Shown: positions 20,409 to 28,893 of the stretch, in pieces
Position numbering within the stretch: the stretch's first letter is position 1
Layout: every line of letters begins with the position of its first letter
From: an uncultured Bacteroides sp.
GTDB lineage: Bacteria > Bacteroidota > Bacteroidia > Bacteroidales > Bacteroidaceae
Direction: 5' to 3'
DNA length: 64,000 nt
Assembly: GCF_963676325.1 (NCBI RefSeq)
Contig: NZ_OY781099.1
Span: forward strand, 3,534,001 to 3,598,000
Notes under the pieces: model-generated
The model's database searches: none
What the model was told of the DNA's origin: nothing
The model's input: only the letters and a program-made list of their open reading frames with translations
Made by a program: the position numbers and the translations under genes

Positions 20409-22001
20409 TTATTCTTTTGTCCAGGAATTCGGAAGTAGTTTCTGATAAACTTCATCGGATGCATTGGGATTGATATAAGCCATCCGGTTTAATATATCCG
20501 TAAAGTATTCGAACGTGTTTATTCCATTTAGCCTGCATGAGCAAGCCAGTGAGTAAAGCAGCGCTGTTCTCTTTGCTCCGTCGTGGCTTCCGCAAAACAG
20601 AGAGTTCTTCCTGCTTAAGCTTATGTACCGCATGTATCGTTCTATGGCATTATTATCAAGGGCATATTCTGGTCTGTCTATATAATTGCACAATGCGTCA
20701 TACTCTTTCAGGGTATAATTAATCGCCTTCGAGAGTGGGCTCTTTGGAAGCATGGAAGGATTGGATTGTATTTTTAAGAGTTTTCTTTTGAGTTCCTTTA
20801 ATATGGGTGGGGCATACTTTTTTCTGTATTCTAATATCCTGTCTGGTTTCCAATGCTTCCCGATTTTATGCTCTTTCCTATAAAGCTTATTGATAACATC
20901 TATTATTTGAGTGGCATCCTTATCTGCTTCAATATCCAGGAACTTACGCTTGCAGTGTTGAAAGCAGGAAAGTCTTATTATATGGGGATATTCATCAGTT
21001 TCAAGGATTTTATAATCTATAAGTCCGTCCGATTGGATGGCTCCTTTGTACTCTTCCCCGATATAATTGGTCAGAACTTCACGTGAGCGGGAACCCTTTT
21101 CATAAAAGTATTGTATGAGTTTCTTTTGATTTGCAAGAGCTGCCCATATATAGCCTTTGCGAACACCTTTCCCTTTTTCGTTTTTCTCTGGAGTCAGTAC
21201 GGTATAGTAGCTTTCATCCATACAAAGGTAACTGTCCTCAAGAATCGTTTTTCTTAAGACTTCATCCAAACGATCCAGCATCCAGGCGGATTTCTTAATC
21301 AGGGAGTGAGCTGTAGCTTTGTTCAATTCAAATCCCTGCTCGCCAAACAATTTGATGATTCGTTCAACGGGCATGGAGTAGATGTATCTGAGTTGTAGTA
21401 TTCCAGCCATGAAAGAACCGTCGTAGTTAGAGTTCTGCAGCGGAGTTCTTGGCGCTTTTGCGGTATACATCTTCTCATTAAACAAACAGTTGTACAGTCG
21501 GTAGATGTGTTTGACAAACTGAGGTGGGATGTATTCATACCGGATAGAGTCCACATAACTAATGATTTTGGATTTTTCCTTATCAAAGCCGGGATCATTG
21601 GGGTAAACCTCATCAATAATGGTTTTCAGATCAAAATACTCTTTACGTTTGGCGTTGTTGTTACCACGTTCTTTCAGTGATGGACGAGGCTTTTCTTCCA
21701 CTTTATCCTCCTCTTTGATTTGAGGAACTATCTTTTCTGATTTGTTGGACAAGAGTTTGCCCAGTCCCCGGTTCTTACCGGTCAGCACTTGTATGTTGCC
21801 TTTCTTCTGAAGAAGGGATTCTTCCAGTGAACGGACCGTATCGGTTAGAATAGCAGTCTGTACAGATAGCCTTTCTATCTGCGCAGACTGCTGCTGAAGT
21901 AGTGCAGACTGCTGCCTATTTTGCTCCAGCAGAGCCTTTTCTCTTTCGGAAGAAAGTCTGAGCTGATCTTCTAATAGTTCAACAATCCGTTTGTAATTCA
22001 T
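20409..22001 (-). CDS. tnpC: IS66 transposase (DDE type)
   Basis: The catalytic transposase of the element, 530 aa. The N-terminal 90 residues are a glutamine- and leucine-rich coiled coil (EQNRQQSALLQQQSAQ). The DDE residues are visible as Asp262 (YLCMDESY), Asp325 (IQSDGLIDY) and Glu454 (LDNNAIERYMR), followed by the conserved RKNSLFCGSHDGAKR and LYSLACSCRLNG. No stop or frameshift is present. A purine-rich site (TTTAAGG) precedes the ATG at 22001. Confidence 0.96.
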   Translation of the reverse strand: MNYKRIVELLEDQLRLSSEREKALLEQNRQQSALLQQQSAQIERLSVQTAILTDTVRSLEESLLQKKGNIQVLTGKNRGLGKLLSNKSEKIVPQIKEEDKVEEKPRPSLKERGNNNAKRKEYFDLKTIIDEVYPNDPGFDKEKSKIISYVDSIRYEYIPPQFVKHIYRLYNCLFNEKMYTAKAPRTPLQNSNYDGSFMAGILQLRYIYSMPVERIIKLFGEQGFELNKATAHSLIKKSAWMLDRLDEVLRKTILEDSYLCMDESYYTVLTPEKNEKGKGVRKGYIWAALANQKKLIQYFYEKGSRSREVLTNYIGEEYKGAIQSDGLIDYKILETDEYPHIIRLSCFQHCKRKFLDIEADKDATQIIDVINKLYRKEHKIGKHWKPDRILEYRKKYAPPILKELKRKLLKIQSNPSMLPKSPLSKAINYTLKEYDALCNYIDRPEYALDNNAIERYMRYISLSRKNSLFCGSHDGAKRTALLYSLACSCRLNGINTFEYFTDILNRMAYINPNASDEVYQKLLPNSWTKE

Positions 22002-22074
22002 ACCTTAAAGGTACGAATAATTGTTAGGATTACCAAGAAAAATAAAGGTTATTACTTATCTATATATTTATATA

Positions 22075-22434
22075 TCAACGTATTAAATCTGTATAGAATC
22101 GTTTTCTGTATTTTGCGGAACGGATGCAGACGCCCTCCATTATCAGAACGAACGTCGTCCATTTCATCTCATACTGACCGCTGGAAGGATTAAAACGGGG
22201 TATCTCAAAAGTTCCTCTTTCAAGTTTCTTCTGATATAAAACAAAACCTCCGTTCTCCCAGTGCAAGATCTTGATTGACTCTCTGTTCTTACCTACAAAC
22301 AGAAAAACTTCTCCCGATAGCGGGTTCCGTTTCATGTCTGACTTTACCAACTGGTACAAAGAATAGATACCTTTTCGCATGTCCACATAGTGAGGACAGA
22401 GATAGTAGCTCATGGATTCTGTAAGTGCAAACAT
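22075..22434 (-). CDS. tnpB: IS66 accessory protein TnpB
   Basis: The 119-aa protein has the IS66 Orf2 signature: YYLCPHYVDMRKGIYSLY near the start and FVGKNRESIKILHWENGGFVLYQKKLE in the middle. It is required for IS66 transposition, but its biochemical role is not settled. It starts 4 nt after the tnpA stop, suggesting translational coupling. Confidence 0.95.
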   Translation of the reverse strand: MFALTESMSYYLCPHYVDMRKGIYSLYQLVKSDMKRNPLSGEVFLFVGKNRESIKILHWENGGFVLYQKKLERGTFEIPRFNPSSGQYEMKWTTFVLIMEGVCIRSAKYRKRFYTDLIR

Positions 22435-22438
22435 ACTA

Positions 22439-22843
22439 TTAATGGGTATTACATGAAAGAATAAATTTATTAAGATCTTCCTGGGTTATCTCTTTAATCG
22501 AAACAATCACTCCATCGGGGAAAGTTATATTCACTCCTTTCACACATGAATAAGTGTTCTTACAGATGTCTTCTTTTTGAACTCCCCCTGTCTGAAAAGA
22601 TAGAGGATAAATCCGTTGCCCTGATTCTGTTTGGACAACCGAAAAATCAGAAGAAGAATCAGAATGCACAGTGATTTCTCTTTTCAACTGGGCTACAGTA
22701 ATTGAATTTCTGGACATCCAGAGTTGAATACCCTTATAATTTACATGATGTGTTTTACAGTAATCACGCAAAGTAATAAGACTGACACTAATTTCCTGCT
22801 TGTAGCCCTCTATTGTTTTTGTGTATAGTTCGGATGCTTTCAT
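22439..22843 (-). CDS. tnpA: IS66 accessory protein TnpA
   Basis: First gene of the element, 134 aa. The N-terminal half looks like a helix-turn-helix (ISVSLITLRDYCKTHHV, then YKGIQLWMSR). The C-terminal end has the GVNITFPDGVIVSIKE strand typical of IS66 Orf1 proteins in Bacteroidetes. It probably binds DNA at the element ends. Named by position and resemblance. Confidence 0.88.
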   Translation of the reverse strand: MKASELYTKTIEGYKQEISVSLITLRDYCKTHHVNYKGIQLWMSRNSITVAQLKREITVHSDSSSDFSVVQTESGQRIYPLSFQTGGVQKEDICKNTYSCVKGVNITFPDGVIVSIKEITQEDLNKFILSCNTH

Positions 22844-22925
22844 CTTTCTTCTTTTTTGGAAGACAAAGATAAAAGGCTAAATCATCACGGACAAGATGGT
22901 ATCGCGGAGACGCTTACCTTATTTA

Positions 22926-23111
22926 ACACATATTTACATATTTCTTGCATATAATAATCTAAAAAGTTGAAATCAATCAATTTTCAAAAAATGGTTCGAG
23001 ATAGTGAGGGTAGAGCTAAAAAGTGAGGGCAAAGTGAGGGTACAAATTCCATCCATAACTTATAAATAATTAACGTGCAATAAGTTACACTATAAAGTGA
23101 GGGAGTGAGGG
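22926..23111. repeat. right arm of CCCTCAC palindromic array
   Basis: Five copies of GTGAGGG (complement of CCCTCAC) at 23004-23010, 23023-23029, 23034-23040, 23097-23103 and 23105-23111. They mirror the left arm across the IS66 element. The order of sub-motifs, including TAGAGCT between two copies, is also mirrored. Confidence 0.75.
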
Positions 23112-23270
23112 TAGATTTTTGTTATTATATAGAAGCTGAAAAACAGATATTGCAAACTCTGTGATTTGTAGGCTATCAAATACCACTCCGGCTTCCGGAA
23201 AGGTGCGGCGAGAGTTTACCCAAACTCCCGAGTGAATTTTTATATCTCAGGCGAGAAGCTGATGCAAGGT

Positions 23271-23342
23271 TGTACAAAACAATCATATCTTCTGTACAAA
23301 AGAATTGATTGTTTTGTACAGAAGAATGCATTCTTTTGTACA
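23271..23342. repeat. four TGTACAAAA motifs in inverted pairs
   Basis: TGTACAAAA occurs on the plus strand at 23271-23279 and 23293-23301, and its complement at 23312-23320 and 23334-23342, with 20-22 nt steps. The pairs can form alternative hairpins. The cluster lies about 160 nt upstream of the C-S lyase promoter and may be regulatory or an independent repeat element. Confidence 0.65.
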
Positions 23343-23499
23343 AGAACGCACAAACATCCGTAATCGTTTTTGAAAAAACAAACCGGAGTTTACTCAACCA
23401 TTCACCAATAATTTCCAGCCATTCGCCTATGGATTTTATTTATTGGGGAATGGTTTGTGATTTATTGAGCTTTTATTTCATCCAACAAAGAAGGTTTTG

Positions 23500-23507
23500 T
23501 ATTTTTG
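23500..23507 (+). promoter_or_regulatory. -7 element of the C-S lyase gene
   Basis: TATTTTTG matches TAnnTTTG. It overlaps the upstream end of the longest open frame, so translation cannot begin there and the ATG at 23536 is the start. Confidence 0.55.
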
Positions 23508-23535
23508 CAATATCACTAAAAAAAGAAATGAATTT

Positions 23536-24714
23536 ATGAAATATAATTTTGATGAGATAATAGACCGTAAAGGTACTGATGCGCTGAAGCTTGAAGCGCT
23601 GAAACCAAGATGGGGAAGAGATGACTTGTTGCCACTCTGGGTGGCTGATATGGATTTCCGCACTCCTCCGTTTATTATGAATGCAATAAAGGAACGCTGC
23701 GAAAACGAAATTCTTGGCTATACCAGCAAACCGGCGTCTTATTACCAGGCTATAGAGAAATGGCTGGCCAGCAGGTATGACTGGAAAGTTTCTAAAGAAC
23801 TGATAAACTTTACTCCGGGGATTGTAGTTGGACTTGCTCATGTTTTGAAATGTTTCACTCAGCCGGGTGACAAGGTGTTAATTCAAAGTCCGGTTTATCA
23901 TCCGTTCTTTCTTGTTACTGAGCACAACTACCGCGAGGTGGTGCGCAATCCGCTGGTACTTGAAAACGGGCAATACAAAATTGACTGGAAAAATTTCAAG
24001 GAAGCTGTAATTGGTTGCAAATTGTTCATTTTGTGTAATCCTCACAATCCGGGCGGAAGGGTTTGGACGAAAGAAGAACTGGCTACCATGGCCGAGATCT
24101 GTTATGACAACGGTACGATGGTAATTTCGGATGAGATTCACGCCGACCTTACTTTGCCGGGGTATACTCATACACCTTTCGCCAAGATTTCTGAGAAAGC
24201 CCGTCTCAACTCTATTGTGTTTATGTCGCCAAGCAAAGCATTTAATATGCCGGGATTGGCCAGTTCTTATTGCATCATAGAAAATAATGAAGTCAGAAAG
24301 AAATTCCACACGTATCTCAATGCCAGCGAATTTTCGGAAGGACATATATTTGCATTCATATCCGTGGCTGCTGCCTACGAACATGGTACAGAATGGTTGA
24401 ACCAATTGCTTGATTACATCCAGGGTAATATTGATTATGTAGATAATTATCTGAAAAGAAATATGCCACTGATAAAAGCTATCCGTCCACAGGCATCTTA
24501 CCTGATATTCCTTGATTGCCGGGAATTAGGATTGAATCAGAAAGAGTTGGTTGATTTCTTTGTTGACAAAGCACATCTGGCACTGAATGACGGATCAATG
24601 TTTGGAGAAGAAGGAACTGGATTTATGCGTATAAACGCTGGATGTCCACGGGTGATTCTGCAAAAGGCGCTTACTCAGTTAGAAGAAGCCTATAATAAAC
24701 AGTTCAGCAAATAA
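23536..24714 (+). CDS. PLP-dependent C-S lyase (MalY/PatB type)
   Basis: A fold-type I aminotransferase-like enzyme, probably a cystathionine beta-lyase producing homocysteine, pyruvate and ammonia. The 392-aa protein shows LPLWVADMDF near residue 32, which is characteristic of MalY/PatB, NPHNPGGRVW (168-177), ISDEIHADL (197-205) and the PLP lysine Lys234 in SPSKAFNMPGL. The start at 23536 is chosen because a -7 element overlaps the longer frame. A decayed IS5-type transposase begins 10 nt after its stop on the other strand. In other bacteria MalY-type proteins can also moonlight as regulators; nothing here shows that. Confidence 0.9.
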   Translation: MKYNFDEIIDRKGTDALKLEALKPRWGRDDLLPLWVADMDFRTPPFIMNAIKERCENEILGYTSKPASYYQAIEKWLASRYDWKVSKELINFTPGIVVGLAHVLKCFTQPGDKVLIQSPVYHPFFLVTEHNYREVVRNPLVLENGQYKIDWKNFKEAVIGCKLFILCNPHNPGGRVWTKEELATMAEICYDNGTMVISDEIHADLTLPGYTHTPFAKISEKARLNSIVFMSPSKAFNMPGLASSYCIIENNEVRKKFHTYLNASEFSEGHIFAFISVAAAYEHGTEWLNQLLDYIQGNIDYVDNYLKRNMPLIKAIRPQASYLIFLDCRELGLNQKELVDFFVDKAHLALNDGSMFGEEGTGFMRINAGCPRVILQKALTQLEEAYNKQFSK

Positions 24715-24724
24715 TATAAAGTGA

Positions 24725-25295
24725 TTATGGGCCTGTTTTAATTTTATTCAATTGCACCTTGATACTTGATAGTTTAATCATTTTCTCTGCCGAATCGAAT
24801 ATAAGTTCATAGTTTCGGCAGAGCTTTCTATTGCTGTCAAACCAAGAAAATGTTCTTTCTACAAACCATCTCTTTTTTATTTGTTTAAAAACCACTTACT
24901 TTGTCCCCATTTACTATAATATCCAAAAGTATTCTTTATTTTTATGATATTTCTCTGAGACAACCCCATCAGCAAGAATGACTTTTATATTACAGCACTA
25001 TTATTTCAGACATCGAGCAAGCAAATAAGCTACTTTGCCATCATACCCATATGCAATTGTTATCATAATAGCAGTCAGGAAACCATTCTTGGCAACAATC
25101 ACATGACGTTAAATTCCTTTAACTCTCTTATTACCATCAACTCCATTAAGGAAACAGTTATTTCCTTAAAGTATACTTTGAATATCCATTATTTCTACAC
25201 TAGTTTGGGCTTTTTGCTCGATAAAAGCACGTACTTTATCACGTAAACTATTTATAAATAAGTCCAAACATCCTTCCAGTTTATTATTTATTACT
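24725..25295 (-). pseudogene. decayed IS5-family transposase
   Basis: Reading the minus strand from about 25295 to 24725 gives recognisable transposase pieces interrupted by stop codons: LRDKVRAFIEQKAQTSVEIMD, then NGVDGNKRVKGI-stop-RHVIVAKNGFL (the KxKGxKRH motif of IS5-type DDE enzymes), VILADG, and WFVERTFSWFDSNRKLCRNYE (the conserved C-terminal ERTF block). At least five in-frame stops are present and the N-terminus is missing. No terminal repeats could be identified. Confidence 0.85.
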
Positions 25296-25536
25296 ATTAT
25301 CGAAAACTAACCTTATCAGTGAATTCAATTCAGAATTAAGTTATTTACATAAATACATAATAACAAGTAATAAATATCCAGAAAATGAATAATTTCAACC
25401 AAAAAAACACTTCTGAAAAATAGTCGTTCTATGTATAAATTTATAAATATAAGAAAGTAAAGAAATAAGTCTGGTAATTATTTAGACAATAATGATATTA
25501 TTTTATAAATGAGATGTGGTACATCATAAAATATAT

Positions 25537-25544
25537 TACATTTG
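25537..25544 (+). promoter_or_regulatory. -7 element of the MACPF gene
   Basis: TACATTTG matches TAnnTTTG and lies 24 nt before the ATG at 25568. The longer open frame starting at 25514 is upstream of this element and would not be in the transcript. The -33 region is weak. Confidence 0.55.
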
Positions 25545-25567
25545 CATATAATATAAATTTTATACAA

Positions 25568-27040
25568 ATGAAGAAGAAAAAATCATTATTTATTATTTTA
25601 GTATCAGTTTTAAGCCTACTTAGCTGTAACAATGAAATTACAACTTTAGAAGGGCCAAGCGAACAAAGTCAAAAAATTAAAACAAAAAGTGCCGGTGATA
25701 CAAACTATGATGTTTTAGGCTATGGATATGATGTCACAGGTGAATATCTACATCCATTATCGGTAAAATGCCCTGTTATAGATATTGAAAAATACAAACA
25801 AGAACAAGGAGGGCGACTAATTACTGGTACATCCACATTCGGCCGTGATAAGATGTATTGTGGATACTCATCTTTGGATTACACTAATGATATCGCTACA
25901 CAGAATAAAATCGATGCAAGCGTTAGTTCTCAAGACTCTAGCACTAAAAGTACTAACACGTTTTCTGGTAGTATCAGTAACTATTTTAAATCAGAATACT
26001 CATATTCATCTAAATATTCGTTTGCAAGTGTAGATGCAATCAGAAACTTAAAATTTATTAAAATAAGTGATAATCTTAATGGTATTACTCAATATTTAAC
26101 CAAAGAATTTATTGAAGATATGAATCGACTCTCAGCAGATAAATTAGTAAAGAGATATGGAACTCACGTCTTAACGAATATTATTATTGGAGGACGTTAC
26201 AAGCTCATGTTTAGATCAATTATAACCAAAACACGTGATGCTTCGACTAAACGAAAAGCTGTAATAGCAGGGTTCTCTGGAACTTTAAAAACAATTCAAT
26301 TTAAAGTTAATTTAGAGCATTCTGTAGAAATAGATGAATCTCTAGCTAAAGAAAACCAAAATAAGGAACTGTTTGTTTTGTATTACGGTGGAAATGGAAC
26401 AAACTTAAAATATGACTTAGAAAAAGGCATGCCTACTACTGTTGATATGAAAGGATGGGAAGATGGCCTTAAACTTCAAAATGCTTGTTTAACTGATATT
26501 AATTGGGAAAATGCATATCCACTTTATGAATTTATTTCAGATCCTACAAAAAAAGCAGAAGTAAAAATCGCTATCGAGAATTATATAGAAAGTAAGAAAC
26601 TAAATATGCTTGAATTATTACCTCTTTATCGTATGTATTGGGAGAAAGGAAAAGATACTCATTACGTAACAACATGGGACGACGTTATTAAATATCAAAA
26701 TAAAGGGCACAAATATGAAACGGTATTAGGTTATATTATAGCAACACCAGGAAAGAATAGACTACCCATGTATCGTTTGTATTGGGAAAAAGGAACTAAT
26801 ACACATTATGTAACGACATGGGATGAAGTCACTAAATATCAAAGTGAAGGGCACAAATACGAAACTATACTAGGGTATATCAATAAAAATATGGATTTTG
26901 AAACAGTTCCTATGTATCGTTTATATTGGGAAGAGGGAACTAATACACATTATGTAACGACATGGGATGAGGTAACTAAATATCAAAGTGAAGGGCACAA
27001 ATACGAAACTATACTAGGATACATTTACCCTCCTGAATAA
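25568..27040 (+). CDS. MACPF-domain lipoprotein, candidate antimicrobial pore-forming toxin
   Basis: A 490-aa lipoprotein: the signal peptide ends in SLLSC with Cys20 as lipid attachment. The middle carries the membrane attack complex/perforin signature YGTHVLTNIIIGGRY. The C-terminus has three 48-residue repeats beginning at nucleotides 26621, 26765 and 26909. Each reads P-x-Y-R-x-Y-W-E-x-G then THYVTTWD and GHKYETxLGYI, resembling DUF5648-like repeats. In Bacteroidales, MACPF proteins include the BSAP toxins that kill related strains by binding specific surface receptors, so that role is plausible but unproven. The gene is more AT-rich than its neighbours and lies beside transposase debris, which fits acquisition by transfer. 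No immunity or receptor gene is adjacent. Confidence 0.85.
   Translation: MKKKKSLFIILVSVLSLLSCNNEITTLEGPSEQSQKIKTKSAGDTNYDVLGYGYDVTGEYLHPLSVKCPVIDIEKYKQEQGGRLITGTSTFGRDKMYCGYSSLDYTNDIATQNKIDASVSSQDSSTKSTNTFSGSISNYFKSEYSYSSKYSFASVDAIRNLKFIKISDNLNGITQYLTKEFIEDMNRLSADKLVKRYGTHVLTNIIIGGRYKLMFRSIITKTRDASTKRKAVIAGFSGTLKTIQFKVNLEHSVEIDESLAKENQNKELFVLYYGGNGTNLKYDLEKGMPTTVDMKGWEDGLKLQNACLTDINWENAYPLYEFISDPTKKAEVKIAIENYIESKKLNMLELLPLYRMYWEKGKDTHYVTTWDDVIKYQNKGHKYETVLGYIIATPGKNRLPMYRLYWEKGTNTHYVTTWDEVTKYQSEGHKYETILGYINKNMDFETVPMYRLYWEEGTNTHYVTTWDEVTKYQSEGHKYETILGYIYPPE
26621..27037 (+). repeat. three 144-bp coding repeats in the MACPF gene
   Basis: The units start at 26621, 26765 and 26909 with an exact 144-bp (48-codon) period. 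Units 2 and 3 are almost identical at DNA level and unit 1 is more diverged. This pattern suggests recent duplication or homogenisation of the last unit. Confidence 0.85.
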
Positions 27041-27120
27041 CTCCATTTTCAATTAATCAGGGTTGGTTATAAAAAAGAATGATTATTATTGTGCCATTTT
27101 AGCCAAACTTTACTCAATAT

Positions 27121-27163
27121 AAAACTTCCCAGGCGAAATTTCGTTTCTGCCTGGAGAAGTTTT
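27121..27163. terminator. bidirectional terminator between the MACPF gene and epsC
   Basis: AAAACTTCCCAGGC and GCCTGGAGAAGTTTT pair with one bulge around a 14-nt loop. A-rich and T-rich flanks on both sides serve the two convergent genes. Confidence 0.75.
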
Positions 27164-27164
27164 A

Positions 27165-28070
27165 TCAGATACCTAATCCATCAATAAAAGAACTTTCCAC
27201 AGCCTTTTGTTGCAGGATACTTGAATAAGGAGGTACGGAATTTGTTAGCCAAACATTACCACCCACAACCGTATCGTGCCCTATTATAATATGCCCCAGT
27301 ATAGTGGAATTAGAATAAATAGTAACATTATCTTCCAGAACAGGATGTCGGGGAGCTCCTTTTGAAATTCCGTTCTCTTCAAGATTACGACTCTTTGTAC
27401 CCAGTGTTACTCCCTGATATAACCTAACATGATTACCTATAATACAGGTCTCACCTATCACAACACCAGTTCCGTGATCAATACTGAAATATTCGCCTAT
27501 TGTGGCTGCCGGATGTATATCAATTCCGGTTTCGGAATGCGCCTGTTCGGATATAATACGTGGAATAGTGGGAATTCCAAGCAACAAAAGTTCATGAGCT
27601 ACCCTATGATTGATTAAAGCTTTGATTGTGGGATAGGAAAATATAACCTCTCCATAGCTTTTTGCAGCGGGGTCTCCGTCGAACGTAGATTTCACATCCG
27701 TGCAAAGCAATCTTTTTATCTCGGGAATCTTATCTATAAAAGTAATAGCCAGTTCCGAAGCCTTTGACTTAACATCTTTACCCACTGCATTTTTTGTATT
27801 GAAACAAATACCATTGTGTATTTGCTCAACCAACAGTGTATAAAGTCTTTCCATATTCATCCCTATATGGTACTTAAGTGTCTTCTGGTTAGCAATAGAG
27901 TCACCAAAAAAGCCAGGAAAAAGAATCGATTTAATCAAATCCATGATCTCGGCCAACCGTTCAATGGATGGCAGCGGCTTATCATGTCGGGGTATATATT
28001 TATACTCTTCTGTTGAGTGCTGAGAAAGTATATCTACATTCTTCAGTATGGTTTCGGTAGGACTTAGCAT
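27165..28070 (-). CDS. epsC: serine O-acetyltransferase
   Basis: Makes O-acetylserine from serine and acetyl-CoA, the first step of cysteine synthesis in the cytoplasm. The 301-aa protein has an alpha-helical N-terminal region (about 1-180) and a left-handed beta-helix of hexapeptide repeats with IDHGTGVVIGET (catalytic His/Asp region), RLYQGVTLGT and GHIIIGHDTVVGGNVW. The long N-terminal part fits the EpsC-type enzymes found in Bacteroidales. It starts 34 nt after the response regulator stop on the same strand, so the two are probably cotranscribed. Symbol assigned by family. Confidence 0.9.
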   Translation of the reverse strand: MLSPTETILKNVDILSQHSTEEYKYIPRHDKPLPSIERLAEIMDLIKSILFPGFFGDSIANQKTLKYHIGMNMERLYTLLVEQIHNGICFNTKNAVGKDVKSKASELAITFIDKIPEIKRLLCTDVKSTFDGDPAAKSYGEVIFSYPTIKALINHRVAHELLLLGIPTIPRIISEQAHSETGIDIHPAATIGEYFSIDHGTGVVIGETCIIGNHVRLYQGVTLGTKSRNLEENGISKGAPRHPVLEDNVTIYSNSTILGHIIIGHDTVVGGNVWLTNSVPPYSSILQQKAVESSFIDGLGI

Positions 28071-28104
28071 AACGATTCAAATTTATTAATTGAGTGATGG
28101 TTCT

Positions 28105-28770
28105 CTAAATATAATATTCCGTAGGATCAATCAATCCGGCTTTTATTGCATAGATTGTGAGTGCATGAATACTGGATATTCCAAGTTTACGAAAAATATT
28201 TTTTCTATGCGTTACCACTGTATGGTAACTAAGGCTTCTTATTGTGGCAACTTCTTTGGTTGTTTTTCCACCGGCAATTAAAGAAGTTATATTTTTCTCC
28301 GTCGGAGTAAGATGTACTTCCTCATAATCCTGCTTTACCTGAGATACATTCTTCTTCATCAGCAGATTCAGTAACTCTGACTGAATGTAATAACGTCCTT
28401 TCAATGTGAAACTTATTGCAATAGCCAACTCTTCAAGATCAACGTTTTTAAGTACAATATTCGATTGCATCTCTTCTGCAATAAAAGACAGTTCTTCTTC
28501 GTTGAAATGATCTCCAATAAAAAGTTTACGAAGCTGCTCATGCTCCTGAAAGAATTCAATGATTTCCTCTTTTCCGGAAAAGTCAAACAACTCCACATCA
28601 ATAATCAGCAAAACACTTTCATCGGATCGTTTGTTCAGAATAGTTTCTAAAGCTTGCTTATCTGATGCTTCAACAACAGCATCGGCCACATCATTTTTTT
28701 CTGCCCATATTTTCAGGGCAAAGGCAGTAAGCGGCTGGTTATCGGCTATGATAAGAGTTGTATTAGTCAT
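28105..28770 (-). CDS. response regulator, NarL/LuxR type
   Basis: A DNA-binding regulator of 221 aa: a receiver domain (about 1-125) and a LuxR-type helix-turn-helix (about 150-212: LTPTEKNITSLIAGGKTTKEVA, then SYHTVVTHRKNIFRKLGI). The receiver retains Asp58 (LIIDVEL) and a lysine in VLKN. The N-terminal acidic pair is reduced to ADN, so the phosphorylation site may be partly degenerate. No sensor kinase gene is next to it. It precedes the serine acetyltransferase gene in what looks like a two-gene operon, so a link to sulfur metabolism is possible but not shown. Confidence 0.88.
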   Translation of the reverse strand: MTNTTLIIADNQPLTAFALKIWAEKNDVADAVVEASDKQALETILNKRSDESVLLIIDVELFDFSGKEEIIEFFQEHEQLRKLFIGDHFNEEELSFIAEEMQSNIVLKNVDLEELAIAISFTLKGRYYIQSELLNLLMKKNVSQVKQDYEEVHLTPTEKNITSLIAGGKTTKEVATIRSLSYHTVVTHRKNIFRKLGISSIHALTIYAIKAGLIDPTEYYI

Positions 28771-28818
28771 CTTCTTATATAATTTTTGAACAATAATATA
28801 TCATTCATTATTATGGTA

Positions 28819-28826
28819 CAAAGATA
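28819..28826 (-). promoter_or_regulatory. -7 element of the response regulator gene
   Basis: On the minus strand, TATCTTTG (28826-28819) matches TAnnTTTG and lies about 48 nt upstream of the ATG. The -33 region is weak. Confidence 0.45.
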
Positions 28827-28865
28827 TACCATGATGACTAGCTAAAGAATCCCCTTTAAATGGCA

Positions 28866-28893
28866 TTTAAGTACCACATTTGTGGTACTTAAA
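28866..28893 (-). terminator. hairpin at the 3' end of the HTCS gene
   Basis: TTTAAGTACCAC and its exact complement form a 12-bp stem with a 4-nt loop. The stem includes the stop codon of the regulator gene (28889-28891). There is no T run, so it may stabilise the mRNA or terminate weakly. Confidence 0.55.

Larger units (their letters stand above)
20358..22917 (-). mobile_element. intact IS66-family insertion sequence
   Basis: The 2560-bp element has 20-bp perfect terminal inverted repeats, GTAAGCGTCTCCGCGATACC. It is flanked by the exact 8-bp target duplication CTTATTTA (20350-20357 and 22918-22925). Its three genes run on the minus strand in the standard order, all with open frames: tnpA, tnpB, tnpC. 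The perfect ends and duplication suggest a recent insertion. Confidence 0.97.

Noticed and set aside
20249..23111. CCCTCAC clusters as a CRISPR or telomere-like array
   Set aside because: Motif is 7 nt, irregularly spaced, and in mirror image across the IS66 element; it is a palindromic element.
23497..23535. Longer N-terminus for the C-S lyase starting at 23497
   Set aside because: It begins with TTG overlapping the -7 element; the ATG at 23536 matches family N-termini.
25514..25567. Longer N-terminus for the MACPF protein starting at 25514
   Set aside because: The -7 element at 25537-25544 lies within it, and the ATG at 25568 begins a proper lipoprotein signal.
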